Positions 22,401 through 35,600 of a DNA stretch of 64,000 nucleotides are shown piece after piece (within the stretch, counting starts at the first letter, position 1; each line of letters starts with the position of its first letter). This stretch comes from Nematostella vectensis (taxonomy: Eukaryota > Cnidaria > Anthozoa > Actiniaria > Edwardsiidae): assembly GCF_932526225.1 (NCBI RefSeq), contig NC_064038.1, forward strand, positions 4,464,001 to 4,528,000. Reading direction: 5' to 3'. Below the pieces are notes generated by a model. It was not told the DNA's origin, ran no database searches, and saw nothing but the letters and a program-made list of their open reading frames with translations. The translations under genes and the position numbers were made by a program.

Positions 22401-25400
22401 GACGTCATCAAATTCTAGGTTGTGATAACGACTTCTTAGCATACCAAAAGTTATGGGTAGTGGCTATATGCCCGATAGAGGGGAAAGGCCTTCAATTGAC
22501 TAAATGCCCGCCTGTTTTCAATTTATTCAAATGACCCAGTAAATTTTCGACTAGTGAGTGCGAAGTTTTCTATATTTGTTGAGAAAGGGTAAGCAAATCT
22601 GAATATGGTTTTGAATGTTGTCCGTTGTATATGTAGACTATATAATTGTAATTTTAGTCTCACCATCTGCTACAATAGACTAACACGTCTTCGCGCGTAC
22701 TCCCGCTTCCGGTCTCCGCATCGCCCTGGATTCTAGTTTTAAGGTTAATTATTATCCAAAGGCTTTTCAAGTTAATATTATATGGGAAATGTACCAACGC
22801 ACTTTGTAATGCCTGACGCACTTTGTGATACCTGACGAACTTTGTAATAAACTAGAATTTCCGTTTGTGAAAGGTCTTACTTAGATTTTGGGTGTATTAC
22901 ATTTCTCAATAATCGCTACATTTTCCAAAACCTAAGAACACAAAGCATCTTAGATTGCGTGAATTTCAATGAAGTTTGCTTTTGTTGTTCTGAGCACAAA
23001 AATGTCATATGCACGTGCGTGACGGGACAAAGAAGAACAAACGCTAAAGGACGCGCTAAATGTCGAGGTAATAGTGTGCTGCACATGATGAAGAAATCAC
23101 TACATTACTATAGCAACACACCTATTCCCAAGAGACGCAAGCGTGAAAAAGACCCCGATATTTTTCTTTCTACATCTCAGCGAGCTGTGCGTGGCGTAAC
23201 CGACTAAGACAGGCCTGGGATCCTGGTTATTGCCTCCCCATTAATGCGCGGCTACCTCAGGTTCCTTTGTGTTGTACAGTTCGCTAGATAGCGGTGCTGG
23301 GGCCGAAATCTCCAGCTTAGCCGTAAAGCTTTATGCTGCCATACGGTGTTTCAGCGCATGTCTGGAAGTATGGTCTATTTTTTTTTTCATTTTACCTGAT
23401 CTGGACGAGGTTCGATTCTCGGCCATGTCCTTGATTTTTTTTTTTTACATTGTTAACTATTACTATCAGTACTTTTTAAGGCTTTATCATTTTTTAATGT
23501 CGTGTTCAGGCTCATTCCCTTTGAACGTCCCAAATGCGAACTTTTTCCTTACTAGGTATCTCCATCTTTCCTCCTCCCCTAGCATCCCTCGGCTCCCAGT
23601 TTCCATTTTCCCCTTCGCATTTGACTAGTACTTGGTCTTACCTCCTGATGATAACCCCTGTACTAGAACACACGTGAGGCTGCTTAACCTTTCAAAGAGC
23701 TCTATGAAATATTCTATTTCTTATTTACCGTCATTTATTATACATTTATGTGCATGTTTTTGAACTTTTGTTGTTTCATTACATTTTAACTCACTTCTTT
23801 CTCCACCAGCATGTACACCTTACCCCTTATCAGCCTTTTTGTTTTCCGGTCTATACCTCCCTACCCACTACCTCCTTCTTAATCTTCCCATTCACCCTAT
23901 ACGCCATGGTAAGAACAACTGCATCACTATCCCGGACACTCCTTATAGTCCAACTCCACTCACTGAAGCATTATCCCCACAATTTCCCTCCCGCCCTTTC
24001 CCCTGCCACCAACCTCTACCCGTATCACAACCATTTTCCCCCTTTTATGTCCCCCTTCTCCCCAGGTGCTATGGTACGAATACCCGCTCTTAACCAAAAA
24101 CTAATGATACTTCAGCCAATACCAGGATTTGCCCACAAGGCTGTGCCTTGTATGTAGTCTTAGAAGTTTACATCATAACACATACCACAGGGTAACCATA
24201 TGAAAAATGAGCCTTATTTGGAAATGGTGTAGAAGTTTTTCTTCGAACGCACACACAAGGAACAGCACACACAAGGGACAGCACACAAGGGACAGCACAC
24301 ACAAGGGACAGCACACACAAGGGACAGCACACACAAGGGACAGCACACACAAGGGACAGCACACACAAGGGACAGCACACAAGGGACAGCACACACAAGG
24401 GACAGCACACACAAGGGACAGCACACACAAGGGACAGCACACACAAGGGACAGCACACACAAGGGACAGCACACAAGGGACAGCACACACAAGGGACAGC
24501 ACACACAAGGGACAGCACACACAAGGGACAGCACACACAAGGGACAGCACACACAAGGGACAGCACACAAGGGACAGCACACACAAGGAACAGCACACAC
24601 AAGGAACAGCACACACAAGGGACAGCACACAAGGGACAGCACACACAAGGGACAGCACACACAAGGGACAGCAGACACAAGGGACAGCAGACACAAGGGA
24701 CAGCACACACAAGGGACAGCACACACAAGGGACAGCACACACAAGGGACAGTAGACACAAGGGACAGCAGACACAAGGGACAGCAGACACAAGGGACAGC
24801 ACACACAAGGGACAGCACACACAAGGGACAGCACACACAAGGGACAGCACACACAAGGGACAGCACACACAAGGGACAGCACACACAAGGGACAGCACAC
24901 ACAAGGGACAGCAGACACAAGGGACAGCAGACACGAGGGACAGCACACACAAGGGACAGCACACACAAGGGACAGCACACACAAGGGACAGCAGACACAA
25001 GGGACAGCAGACACAAGGGACAGCAGACACAAGGGACAGCACACACAAGGGACAGCACACACAAGGGACAGTAGACACAAGGGACAGCACACACAAGGGA
25101 CAGCACACACAAGGGACAGCACACACAAGGGACAGCACACACAAGGAACAGCACACACAAGGGACAGCACACAAGGGACAGCACACACAAGGGACAGCAG
25201 ACACAAGGGACAGCAGACACAAGGGACAGCAGACACAAGGGACAGCACACACAAGGGACAGCACACACAAGGGACAGCACACAAGGGACAGCACACACAA
25301 GGGACAGCACACACAAGGGACAGCACACACAAGGAACAGCACACACAAGGGACAGCACACAAGGGACAGCAGACACAAGGGACAGCACACACAAGGGACA

Positions 25401-28400
25401 GCACACACAAGGGACAGCACACACGAGGGACAGCACACACAAGGGACAGCACACACAAGGGACAGCACACAAGGGACAGCACACACAAGGGACAGCACAC
25501 ACAAGGGACAGCACACACAAGGGACAGCACACACAAGGGACAGCACACACGAGGGACAGCACACACAAGGGACAGCACACACAAGGGACAGCACACACAA
25601 GGGACAGCACACACGAGGGACAGCACACACAAGGGACAGCACACACAAGGGACAGCACACACAAGGGACAGCACACACAAGGGACAGCACACACAAGGGA
25701 CAGCACACACAAGGGACAGCACACACAAGGGACAGCACACACGAGGGACAGCACACACAAGGGACAGCACACACAAGGGACAGCACACACAAGGGACAGC
25801 ACACACGAGGGACAGCACACACAAGGGACAGCACACACAAGGGACAGCACACACAAGGGACAGCACACACAAGGGACAGCACACAAGGGACAGCACACAC
25901 AAGGGACAGCACACACAAGGGACAGCACACACAAGGGACAGCACACACAAGGGACAGCAGACACAAGGGACAGCAGACACAAGGGACAGCAGACACAAGG
26001 GACAGCAGACACAAGGGACAGTAGACACAAGGGACAGCACACACAAGGGACAGCACACACGAGGGACAGCACACACAAGGGACAGCACACACAAGGGACA
26101 GCACACACAAGGGACAGCACACACAAGGGACAGCACACACAAGGGACAGCACACACAAGGGACAGCACACACAAGGGACAGCACACAAGGGACAGCACAC
26201 ACAAGGGACAGCACACACAAGGGACAGCACACACAAGGGACAGCACACACGAGGGACAGCACACACAAGGGACAGCACACACGAGGGACAGCACACACAA
26301 GGGACAGCACACACAAGGGACAGCACACACAAGGGACAGCACACACAAGGGACAGCACACAAGGGACAGCACACACAAGGGACAGCACACACAAGGGACA
26401 GCACACACAAGAGACAGCACACACAAGGGACAGCACACACAAGGGACAGCACACACAAGGGACAGCACACAAGGGACAGCACACACAAGGGACAGCACAC
26501 ACAAGGGACAGCACACACAAGGGACAGCACACACAAGGGACAGCACACACAAGGGACAGCACACACAAGGGACAGCACACAAGGGACAGCACACACAAGG
26601 GACAGCACACACAAGGGACAGCACACACAAGGGACAGCACACAAGGGACAGCACACAAGGGACAGCACACACAAGGGACAGCACACACAAGGGACAGCAC
26701 ACACAAGGGACAGCACACACAAGGAACAGCACACAAGGGACTGCACACACAAGGAACAGCACACACAAGGGACAGCACACACAAGGGACAGCACACACAA
26801 GGGACAGCACACACAAGGGACAGCAGACACAAGGGACAGCAGACACAAGGGACAGCACACACAAGGGACAGCACACACAAGGGACAGCACACACAAGGGA
26901 CAGCACACACAAGGGACAGCACACACAAGGGACAGCACACACAAGGAACAGCACACAAGGGACAGCAGACACAAGGGACAGCACACACAAGGGACAGCAC
27001 ACACAAGGGACAGCACACACAAGGGACAGCACACACAAGGGACAGCACACACAAGGGACAGTAGACACAAGGGACAGCAGACACAAGGGACAGCAGACAC
27101 AAGGGACAGCACACACAAGGGACAGCACACACAAGGGACAGCACACACAAGGGACAGCACACACAAGGGACAGCACACACGAGGGACAGCACACACAAGG
27201 GACAGCACACACAAGGGACAGCACACACAAGGGACAGCACACACAAGGGACAGCACACACAAGGGACAGCACACACAAGGGACAGCACACACAAGGGACA
27301 GCACACACAAGGGACAGCACACACAAGGGACAGCACACACAAGGGACAGCAGACACAAGGGACAGCACACACAAGGGACAGCACACACAAGGGACAGCAG
27401 ACACAAGGGACAGCAGACACAAGGGACAGCAGACACAAGGGACAGCAGACACAAGGGACAGCACACACAAGGGACAGCACACACAAGGGACAGCACACAC
27501 AAGGGACAGCACACACAAGGGACAGTAGACACAAGGGACAGCAGACACAAGGGACAGCACACACAAGGGACAGCACACACAAGGGACAGCACACACAAGG
27601 GACAGCACACACAAGGGACAGCACACACAAGGGACAGTAGACACAAGGGACAGCAGACACAAGGGACAGCACACACAAGGGACAGCACACACAAGGGACA
27701 GCACACACAAGGGACAGCACACACAAGGGACAGCACACACAAGGGACAGCACACACAAGGGACAGTAGACACAAGGGACAGCAGACACAAGGGACAGCAG
27801 ACACAAGGGACAGCACACACAAGGGACAGCACACACAAGGGACAGCACACACAAGGGACAGCACACACAAGGGACAGCACACACAAGGGACAGCACACAC
27901 GAGGGACAGCACACACAAGGGACAGCACACACGAGGGACAGCACACACAAGGGACAGCACACACAAGGGACAGCACACACAAGGGACAGCACACACAAGG
28001 GACAGCACACAAGGGACAGCACACACAAGGGACAGCACACACAAGGGACAGCACACACAAGAGACAGCACACACAAGGGACAGCACACAAGGGACAGCAC
28101 ACACAAGGGACAGCACACACAAGGGACAGCACACACAAGGGACAGCACACACAAGGAACAGCACACAAGGGACTGCACACACAAGGAACAGCACACACAA
28201 GGGACAGCAGACACAAGGGACAGCAGACACAAGGGACAGCACACACAAGGGACAGCACACACAAGGGACAGCACACAAAAGGGACTGCACACACAAGGAA
28301 CAGCACACACAAGGGACAGCACACACAAGGGACAGCACACACAAGGGACAGCACACACAAGGGACAGCAGACACAAGGGACAGCAGACACAAGGGACAGC

Positions 28401-30371
28401 AGACACAAGGGACAGCAGACACAAGGGACAGCACACACAAGGGACAGCACACACAAGGGACAGCACACACAAGGGACAGCACACACAAGGGACAGCACAC
28501 ACAAGGGACAGCACACACAAGGGACAGCACACACAAGGGACAGCACACACAAGGGACAGCACACACAAGGGACAGCACACACAAGGGACAGCACACACAA
28601 GGGACAGCACACACAAGGGACAGCACACACAAGGGACAGCACACACAAGGGACAGCACACACAAGGGACAGCACACACAAGGGACAGCACACACAAGGGA
28701 CAGCAGACACAAGGAACAGCACACACTGTATCCTTGATGTCCAAGTGCATTCTTGTGTTCACATGGCAACCCCCCACTTGCAGGCCTACGTCTGGGAGCA
28801 GTGGCACACCTTGATAGAACCGTACGCAACTTTAGTTCCATATATGGTAGGCATAGGCAACCACGAGCAAGACCACACTAGCGGGGGGGCCAAGGACCCA
28901 TCAGGGGCACCTGGTGACGGTTTCCACCCCTGGTGGGGAGACTTTGGCGACGACTCTGGGGGAGAGTGTGGGGTGCCTATGTACCAGCGTTTTCGGATGC
29001 CTGATAATGGCAATGCTCTCTGGTGGTGAGTAAATCAAAATAAGCCTCCTATGGATATAGCCAACTCTCGCTATCGCACACCCTCGGGGCCGTAGACAGA
29101 CGCGTACCCTCCTAATCGTCAAATACCCTCGTGTGTGTCAACGGGAGAAGATGTAACATACTGGCAAACTGTTCCAGATGGGTGCAATACGCGGTTGTCC
29201 CTGAAGCGGGATGTTCGAGGGGTAGAGGCTACAATAGAGGACGCAGCCCTGGATTACTGTTATAAATGTGTCCTTTAAAAAGCCCCCATACCTCCTCCAC
29301 TTTCACGAGATAAATAAACGCTAATGATGATGGATGATGAATGATGATGGGGACATGTAATTCTTTTAGATATCTAATACAAACAGAGGTGTATTTCCGA
29401 GAATACTCTGTCTAGGACTCGCACACCACGCCCTTCCTGTTCGGTAGCACATCACGGTGATGTTGATGGTGGAATTGAGGGTGGGTGGGTAGGGGAGGGT
29501 AAAGGGGTGACCACCTGTCCAGGTCAAGCAATTTATTAAACTCTTTTTGTTCGTTCTTTAGGTACAGTTTTGATTACGGCAGCGTCCATTTTGTGATGAT
29601 GAGCACAGAGCACAACTTCACACGAGGATCTCCACAGTACGAGTGGCTGGAGCGGGACCTGAGAGGGGTGGACCGGAAGACCACGCCCTGGGTGATACTA
29701 GGGGGACATCGACCGATGTACACCAGCGAGATTAGCCCAGGTAACATAACAGATTGCAACCCTAGACCTATAAGCCTGTCTATAGACGAGATAATTTACG
29801 CCCATTCTGAGTTACTTGTAAGAAAATCTAGATAAATAATGAAGCATAATGACCCATTTTTTTCATTCATAATTTTCGATCAAAGTTTTGATACCGTGTC
29901 TTCTTTTGTGTGGTCATTAAGCCAAAGAGGACTAGCGAAAAGTTCTTGGCGTTTTCGACATTGATATAAAGATTTTAGGAGTGGGAGGAGGAAAATATAT
30001 CATGAATATTACTCATTCGGATCCTTTCCCAAGCTGACTACATCGTCTCCAAGGGAATGCAACACGCATTCGAAGATCTCCTCTCTGAGTACCACGTAGA
30101 TTTGGCCCTCTGGGGACACTATCACGCATACGAGAGGACGTGCCCCGTCTACAACCAAAAGTGCCAGGCGGGTGCTACAACTCATATAATTGTCGGAACT
30201 GCAGGATGGACTCTGGACCCGGATCGGTATTGGAAAATGGACTGGTCGATGTACCATGATAATGAGTTCGGTTATGGTCGCATTACGGTGCATAACAGCA
30301 CTGCTATGTACTGGGAATGGGTCAGGAACAGAGATAATGCTGTAGTCGATGTTGTATGGCTTACGAAGTAA
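19485..30371 (+). CDS. secreted purple acid phosphatase, long (plant-like) form
   Basis: Binuclear-metal phosphohydrolase expected to act outside the cell or in lysosome-like compartments. Exons: 19485-20055, 21602-21801, 22192-22392, 28784-29025, 29562-29740, 30034-30371; phases match at every junction and total 576 residues. A signal peptide ([18 protein letters not shown]..) precedes an N-terminal beta-rich domain (about 40-170, [11 protein letters not shown]..) and a fibronectin-like PAP domain (..[19 protein letters not shown]). The phosphoesterase domain has all five ligand motifs: GDMG (D284), GDISY (D317, Y320), GNHE (N350), GGHRPMY (H454) and GHYH (H493, H495). The extra N-terminal domain and the segment [20 protein letters not shown] resemble plant PAP1/PAP27-type enzymes rather than vertebrate ACP7. 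Intron 3 is 6.4 kb because of a minisatellite. The exon 1 and exon 2 donors are both followed by partial duplicate copies. Confidence 0.92.
20051..21072 (+). repeat. interrupted tandem array seeded at the PAP exon 1 splice donor
   Basis: Four copies of a roughly 95-98-bp unit (starting TACAGTTGGGTTGCGTGACA and containing CATATGACACA) start at 20051, 20111, 20209 and 21012. The first copy begins in the last codons of exon 1 and supplies the used donor (ACAG|GTGGGT); the others have TTGGGT there and cannot splice. The third copy is split by the 699-bp element at 20272-20970. Confidence 0.8.
20272..20970. mobile_element. 699-bp inverted-repeat element with 9-bp target duplication (Mutator-like)
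   Basis: The ends CAGTCTCGTACCCAG and CTGGGTACGAGTCTG are inverted repeats with one mismatch. TTTGTACAC occurs directly on both sides (20263-20271 and 20971-20979). Removing the element restores a repeat unit of the surrounding array, which confirms the borders. A 9-bp duplication suggests the Mutator superfamily; CAG termini would also fit hAT, but that group makes 8 bp. No transposase frame was found. A related small element lies at 57124-57281. Confidence 0.75.
21291..21390. repeat. 40-bp tandem repeat in PAP intron 1
   Basis: About two and a half copies of a 40-bp unit starting GTGATTTGTGAAACTGTGAT and ending AAATAAATAT, just before a poly(C) run at about 21427. Confidence 0.85.
21856..21931 (+). 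pseudogene. decayed duplicate of the 3' end of PAP exon 2
   Basis: Downstream of exon 2, CTACTTACCGGAC and TACAGCTATGG recur in the same order and spacing as in the exon (GTTACTTACCGGACT and TACAGCTATGG), with substitutions and a small deletion. At the donor position the copy has ATGGGACACT in place of GTAGGGTACACT, so it cannot be spliced in the same way. Confidence 0.65.
22393..24256. other. PAP intron 3, part before the minisatellite
   Basis: No exon fits between GAGGATAT|GTAAGT (22392) and the acceptor at 28783. Around 23405 the motif GGTTCGATTC followed by T runs resembles a Pol III B box and could mark a tRNA-derived SINE. Around 23560-24110 the sequence is C/T-rich and gives misleading open frames. 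Confidence 0.4.
24257..28722. repeat. 4.5-kb minisatellite, 16-bp unit (about 280 copies), in PAP intron 3
   Basis: The unit is ACAGCACACACAAGGG. Variants are a 14-bp form (ACAGCACACAAGGG), CAGACACAAGGG, GTAGACACAAGGG, CACACGAGGG, CACACACAAGGAA and rare GACTGCACAC. Variant units recur in ordered blocks, for example runs of CAGACAC units often led by a GTAGACAC unit, so there is higher-order duplication. The unit has no stop codon on the minus strand, so three frames stay open for over 1500 codons; these are not genes. The array ends 61 bp before exon 4. Confidence 0.97.
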
Positions 30372-31861
30372 AAGAGGAAACCCTCGAAGATCAAAACATT
30401 TACGTGATGAGGTATTCGATTACAAGTTTGAGAGCCCATTACTGGGCCGTGTCAATCCTTGGGGAGGGGGTACATTAAGAAAACTGAGGGAGGAGGCGCA
30501 ACTACGCCCCAGCTTGTTATTTTCCTATTATTGTATTTGTCTTGTTTTTAAAGGAATTTATTACTGGGTTGAGGGGGGGGGCACATTTTTTGGGCGCCGA
30601 TTTAGGGGGGGGGGGGTCATTTTTTGGGGGGACTGTCATTAAAGGGGAGGTAACATTTTTTTGGGCTCCGAAGTCCGGTTTTAATATAAATCAAGTGTGG
30701 GGGTGGGGGGAGGGGCACGATCCCAACCCTACCCTTGGCCCACCCTAATACGAACCTTTGCCATACTGTCCAATTCACAAGGGGCGTTCCAGGGTCCCAT
30801 AGCTATAAGGAATAGTAAGTTTGTCCCTCGTTAGGGAAGTGTCCTGGATATGAAACTGATTTTATCATGAACGGAATCCCTGGATTCTTATGGCTTAAAG
30901 GTTTACAATATTCAGATGAAAATGCTAAAATATGGTGCGTGCCCATGTGCTTACAAATAAGAGCACACGATTCACTAATGTCATGGCTGATAGAAAAATG
31001 TTATAATGATAAGCAATAACTGCAAAATTTGTTTCTTTTTTTTTTTGAAAATATAACTTATATATTAGTATGAATTGATTAAGAATTCTTCAAAGACTAT
31101 ACTTCTTAACATAGCTTTTTTATGTTTGGTTTGGCTGTGAAAGTTACGGCTTACAAAATGTTTCCGTTTTTGAAGCTCAAAACTGTTTTAAATGGACGAA
31201 TTGTGAAGGCATAGAATGATATCCTTTTGGCTAATGCACGTTCCACAAATGAGATCCAATCATTTAACACTAGATAAACTAGTCGAGATTACACATTATA
31301 GATGTGGCTAAACCAGAACGTAAAAGTGGCATCGAGATGTTCCTAACTTTAATAAACTCGTTTAATTAATCCGAACTCTGGTTAGTTCCGTTGCTTCGAG
31401 TCTTGAAATATTTGAGATTGTTGTTCGTCTGTTTATGAGAATCTTTAGCTTTCGTTCCTTTCGAAATAGATCTCGGGCTCAACTGAAATAAAAAAGGCAT
31501 GAAGTTAGAACTGAGCATGGGCGGGTCAAATAGTGTTTAAGGGGAGGAGGGCCACCCATTTTAAGCAGTTTTCTGGTAATTGATTAACACACGATCTTAA
31601 AATACATATTAGTGTACATATCTTTTATGGTAGACGCCCCCTTTTTAACGACATCACCCTAGTCTAGATCCTCCTCAACTTCGACTAGATATGTTTGGGG
31701 AAAGAGAACTCTTTGAAAGCGTATTTTTTTCATACCCGTAAAAGAATTGGATATTTGGTAGCTGGTAAGTATATTATGAGTATCGTTTAAATCTTCATTA
31801 ATGGACGCCTCTCGAAAACGGACAGCATAACTATACGGTCACCAAGTCCCGGATATACGGC
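30372..31861. other. intergenic region between convergent genes
   Basis: Lies between the PAP stop codon and the stop codon of the minus-strand LRR gene, so both 3' UTRs should be here. There are G-rich runs near 30575-30720. AATAAA-like plus-strand sites occur near 31357 and 31487. No additional exon was recognised. Confidence 0.5.
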
Positions 31862-32688
31862 CTAAATTCCATGAATAGGAACCACGTGACTATAATGATT
31901 GCGTGACAAACCTGGTACCCAGTCCATTTGCTCATCTCTCCGTGTCCTTTCTCTTTTATGAGGATGCCCACTCCCGCTTTCGTCCGATTGACCACTCGCA
32001 CTTCCGTCCGACTGGCCATCCCCGGACGCTTCGTGTTTTTTCTCAGTTATTGCCACCACAGCCAGGGTAGTAGGCCGGAGTTTACTAGAATGTAATGTGG
32101 GAGTCCTGTGGTAAATATAAGGCCTTGTTGTAGGCTGGTAACCAGACTCTTCTCCAGACTCATCGCTAGTTACAGGTTGTGTCGGTCTATTTTTCCAATA
32201 ATGCCGCGTGGACTTCCTGTGGGCTATTTTTGGCCGTGTTGTGGGCTGGAAACCAGACTCATCTCCAGACCCCTCCCCTGACTCTTGATCTATACGTTCT
32301 ACAGTAGCAGATCGAGTTGGTGTGTGTCTATGAGTCGTCTTCCTGTGCACACTTGGCCGCGTGGGAATCTCATCCCCAGATTCCTCTTGATCAATAGGTG
32401 GTTTTAACTTGTTAATTTCCGTCTTCTTCTCGCCATCTCCCGAAGAGCTTTTTCTGCCCGAACCCTCTCCGGAACTCTCTCCGAATTTAGACGTGCCAGA
32501 TCCTGAATTCTCGGTTCCTCCCAATCCATCACCCGAAGCTTCTCCGGAGACTTCAGGCTTTTGTTTGTCAATTACGACGGAGCCCGATCCCGACTCGGCA
32601 GAGCCCGAATTCCCGCCGGAGACATCTCCCGAGCCTTGTCCTGTCGGCAGTTTGCGCTTTTGTATTGGTTTAGCAGTTGGCTTATAAT
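31862..32688 (-). CDS. last exon of the LRR-Ig gene: Ser-Gly-rich tail
   Basis: Encodes 274 residues with about 22 Ser-Gly dipeptides in acidic settings (QESGEGSGDESG, SSGEGSG, DESGEESG, ESGSG). Clustered acidic SG pairs are the known context for xylosylation and heparan/chondroitin sulfate attachment. The SG blocks alternate with Thr/Pro/Arg/His-rich repeats (PTTRPKIAHRKSTRH, PTTRPYIYHRTPTLH). No membrane anchor follows. Attachment of sugar chains is inferred. Confidence 0.85.
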
Positions 32689-35600
32689 CTAAGGGCGGGA
32701 AACAAGAAAAGGCACAACATCTTACAAAAAGTTCCCCTTCAATAGCCCTATAGAAAAGCTTCACCAATGACGACAGCAAAGGCAAGGGATCGAGAAAGAA
32801 TGCTTTTATCATGGTAAGTAATCCAAATAAGTAACAATTAGCCGAGAATCGCCTTTTTGCTACAGCGGCGAACAAAGAGTTCGTTGCTTACAGCGCAAGC
32901 GTTTCCTTCCTTGAGATTTGTAAGCTTTGGGTTCAGGTGTTGGTCTGAAATCGTATTACACAGATGCATTTCACGCCTGTCTTTTCCAATTTTTCTCGAC
33001 CTTTACCTTACTTTGCTGTCGTCCTGCTCTTACTGTGATTTTAAGTAACCTGCAAACTCACCAACATAAATTCCAAGCGATACAATACTGCCAGTCAAAA
33101 TCCTTGAACTGTTTTCATTTCATTCCAGTTATTCTAATCGCAATGCGCTGACCAATAAATGGGTAATGCGTGCCGTTTTTTATTAATAGAAACTTGATTG
33201 GTTGACGTGATGAGCGTTTTTTCTTTAGTATTTTGGAAATCGTTGTCGAGGGTTTCCAGAAATACTCAGACTCTCGGGCACTGGGTCACGTGTTTACTGA
33301 CCTTCCTCGCATTGATCGCCGATCCTATGGAACCCTGTGGTACACTCGCATCGGTACGTCTTCGCACGACACACCCCTCCTCTGTTGCATCGACATTTGT
33401 CACCTAGGGGACAATAGCATCGAATAGCTGTCTTTTTGGAAGAGCGAGCGGTAAATATGTGATAATCTAAAAAGTCAGGATGGCGGCCAGCAAAAACGCT
33501 GTAATGAATTCCTGCAAGCTTACGTGGAAGTTCCTGACACGTTTTGGTCGGAGCTCCGTAGGCACGTCCGCACGCGTTGAAGTCTCGACTCAACTGATTT
33601 GATTGACAGATTTTTCGGAGCAAACCATCCCCCCCCCCCCTTTATAGTGCGCGTGTGTGTTTAAGGCTATAAAAAAGCGAAAAAATGATGGCGTTTAACC
33701 AAAAATGGTATGTAATGCCCTAGTAAGGAATTGACCAAGCGAGAAAACGAGGGTTTTCGAAACAAGATTAATAGGCCATTCCAGCATGCGCGCCCACTCG
33801 CCGGGAAACCTACCTCAGCTACCGTCATGCAACGCGCGCTTCGTTTGGTGCAAGCTTACAAAAGCGCGCGCAGCATTCTGGTAGTTGTGGTAGGTTTCTA
33901 TGGAAATGCGCGCGCAAACTTATAGATGGAATGGCCTATAGATAAAGTGTTGTTGGGTTCAATGATGTCCAAGCTTAGGTGTCTTTTGCACTTCTAAAGT
34001 GCTAGAAAATGTTATTTGTTTTCATAGAGTCATTAGCGTCTTTTCTTCTGCTTTTTATCTCTTTATCTATTAATCGCCTTTGTTATAATACAGATAGTAA
34101 CAACAACAAAACTTACTGATGTCGACATAGAGTGTTATCCTATGGATCGCTTTTCCGACTTCGTTCGCAGCCTCGCACGTATAAGAGCCCTCGTCATCTT
34201 CACTGGGGTCAAATATGATCAAGGACCCCTCCTTTGTAATAAAGTGCTTTTTCCCGTGGTACAGCAGAGCCCCTTCATTGGTGACCTGGTACTGCGAGTT
34301 ACTGGTGGACGAGCTTGTGATGAGGAGCCCGTCTCGCTTCCAGCTTATGGTCGGATTCGGGTAACCATCGGCGCTGCACTTAAATAAAACAGGTTTACCC
34401 GGCTCGTCTGCCTCAACTGGGACCGGTAACGTCTTGAACTTTGGACGAACTAAAAGTCAAGCGATAACATTAGTCTAGCCTGCGTTGAATGCTTCTCCGT
34501 GCGCATCTTCCAGCCTTATCCAGGGCGTTTTTACCCGGGGATTCGACCAGGTTTCCTGTGGTCGATAAGAGTTGTGCTCGTCCCAGACACCAAGCTGGCT
34601 CACGGTTAATCTCCAAGTACAGGAAACCCGATAAGAACGCCTGGGGCCTGGCTGAAATTCTTCCAAATGAACAACTTACCACCGATGTAGAGTTCAAGTG
34701 AAGCCGCGCCGAAGCCCGCTGCGTTCCTTGCGATGCACACATACTCCCCTACATCACGCAGTTTACTAACAGAAGCGATTTGCAGTGTGCCAAGAGGATT
34801 GATGGTGTGGAGATCATCAAGGACAACGGCACTGCCGTTTACCGTCCACGTGTACACGGCGCCTAGATTGGACAATACAGGGATAACATCAGTGATTGAC
34901 ACGTGAACACAACGCCATGATTGGATCATACAGGAATAACGTCACCAATGCCACGTGAGCACTTCCCTCTGAAACATGACGCGCGCCTAAGAAAAAGTAT
35001 TCAAGAACTTGCCAACTCTGCGTGCAATACAGAAACAAACCTCACACAAGTTTCTTCCAAGTTTTGTCGTCCTTAAAAAATATCCTTCATCGTTTATTAG
35101 ATTTTTCTAGAAGAAAACCTTACCTGTATTGACGTTACAGTAAAGCTCGACACTCTCCCATTCTCGCACCAATTTCTTCTTGGGACTAACGGTCACCACC
35201 ACGGGGTCTGCACCAACGAACAAATAATGTATAAAAATGGGCTTATTACGTGGTCAATCAACATGACATTATGGGGGAGGAGGCTGTTGTTGCCCAATAT
35301 TATAGTGACCGATAAATCTGAGTAATGTTTGTTAATTCAGCAAAGTGAAGAGTCTCGTGTAGGTTGCGTTATGATCTGTATTCTCAAGATAATCAACCAT
35401 GTAGTTTATGCTGATTTACCATTATCACGTGTCATATTTCCAGATATGGGATTACTACAGACCCCTCCCCATACCCCCAAAATACAGCAACTTTCTTACC
35501 CACTATACTATGTACCTCTACTCACCAAACTTGATGACCGTACCAGGTAAGGTTATCATGTTTTGTTCTTATAATCATTTGTATTTGATGCCCGTGATAT

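Noticed and set aside
23750-24157. Pro/Leu/Phe-rich plus frames of 84-135 codons
   Set aside because: C/T-rich intronic sequence within PAP intron 3 with no splice support.
24257-28722. CRISPR-like repeat-spacer look of the arrays
   Set aside because: Units are contiguous with no unique spacers, and the setting is a eukaryotic intron.
24168-28841. Minus-strand open frames over 1500 codons (repeating [12 protein letters not shown]) and a plus frame of 605 codons (repeating [10 protein letters not shown])
   Set aside because: They come from a stop-free 16-bp minisatellite in an intron, open in all minus frames at once; 16 is not a multiple of 3 and unit-length changes shift the frame freely, so there is no coding constraint.
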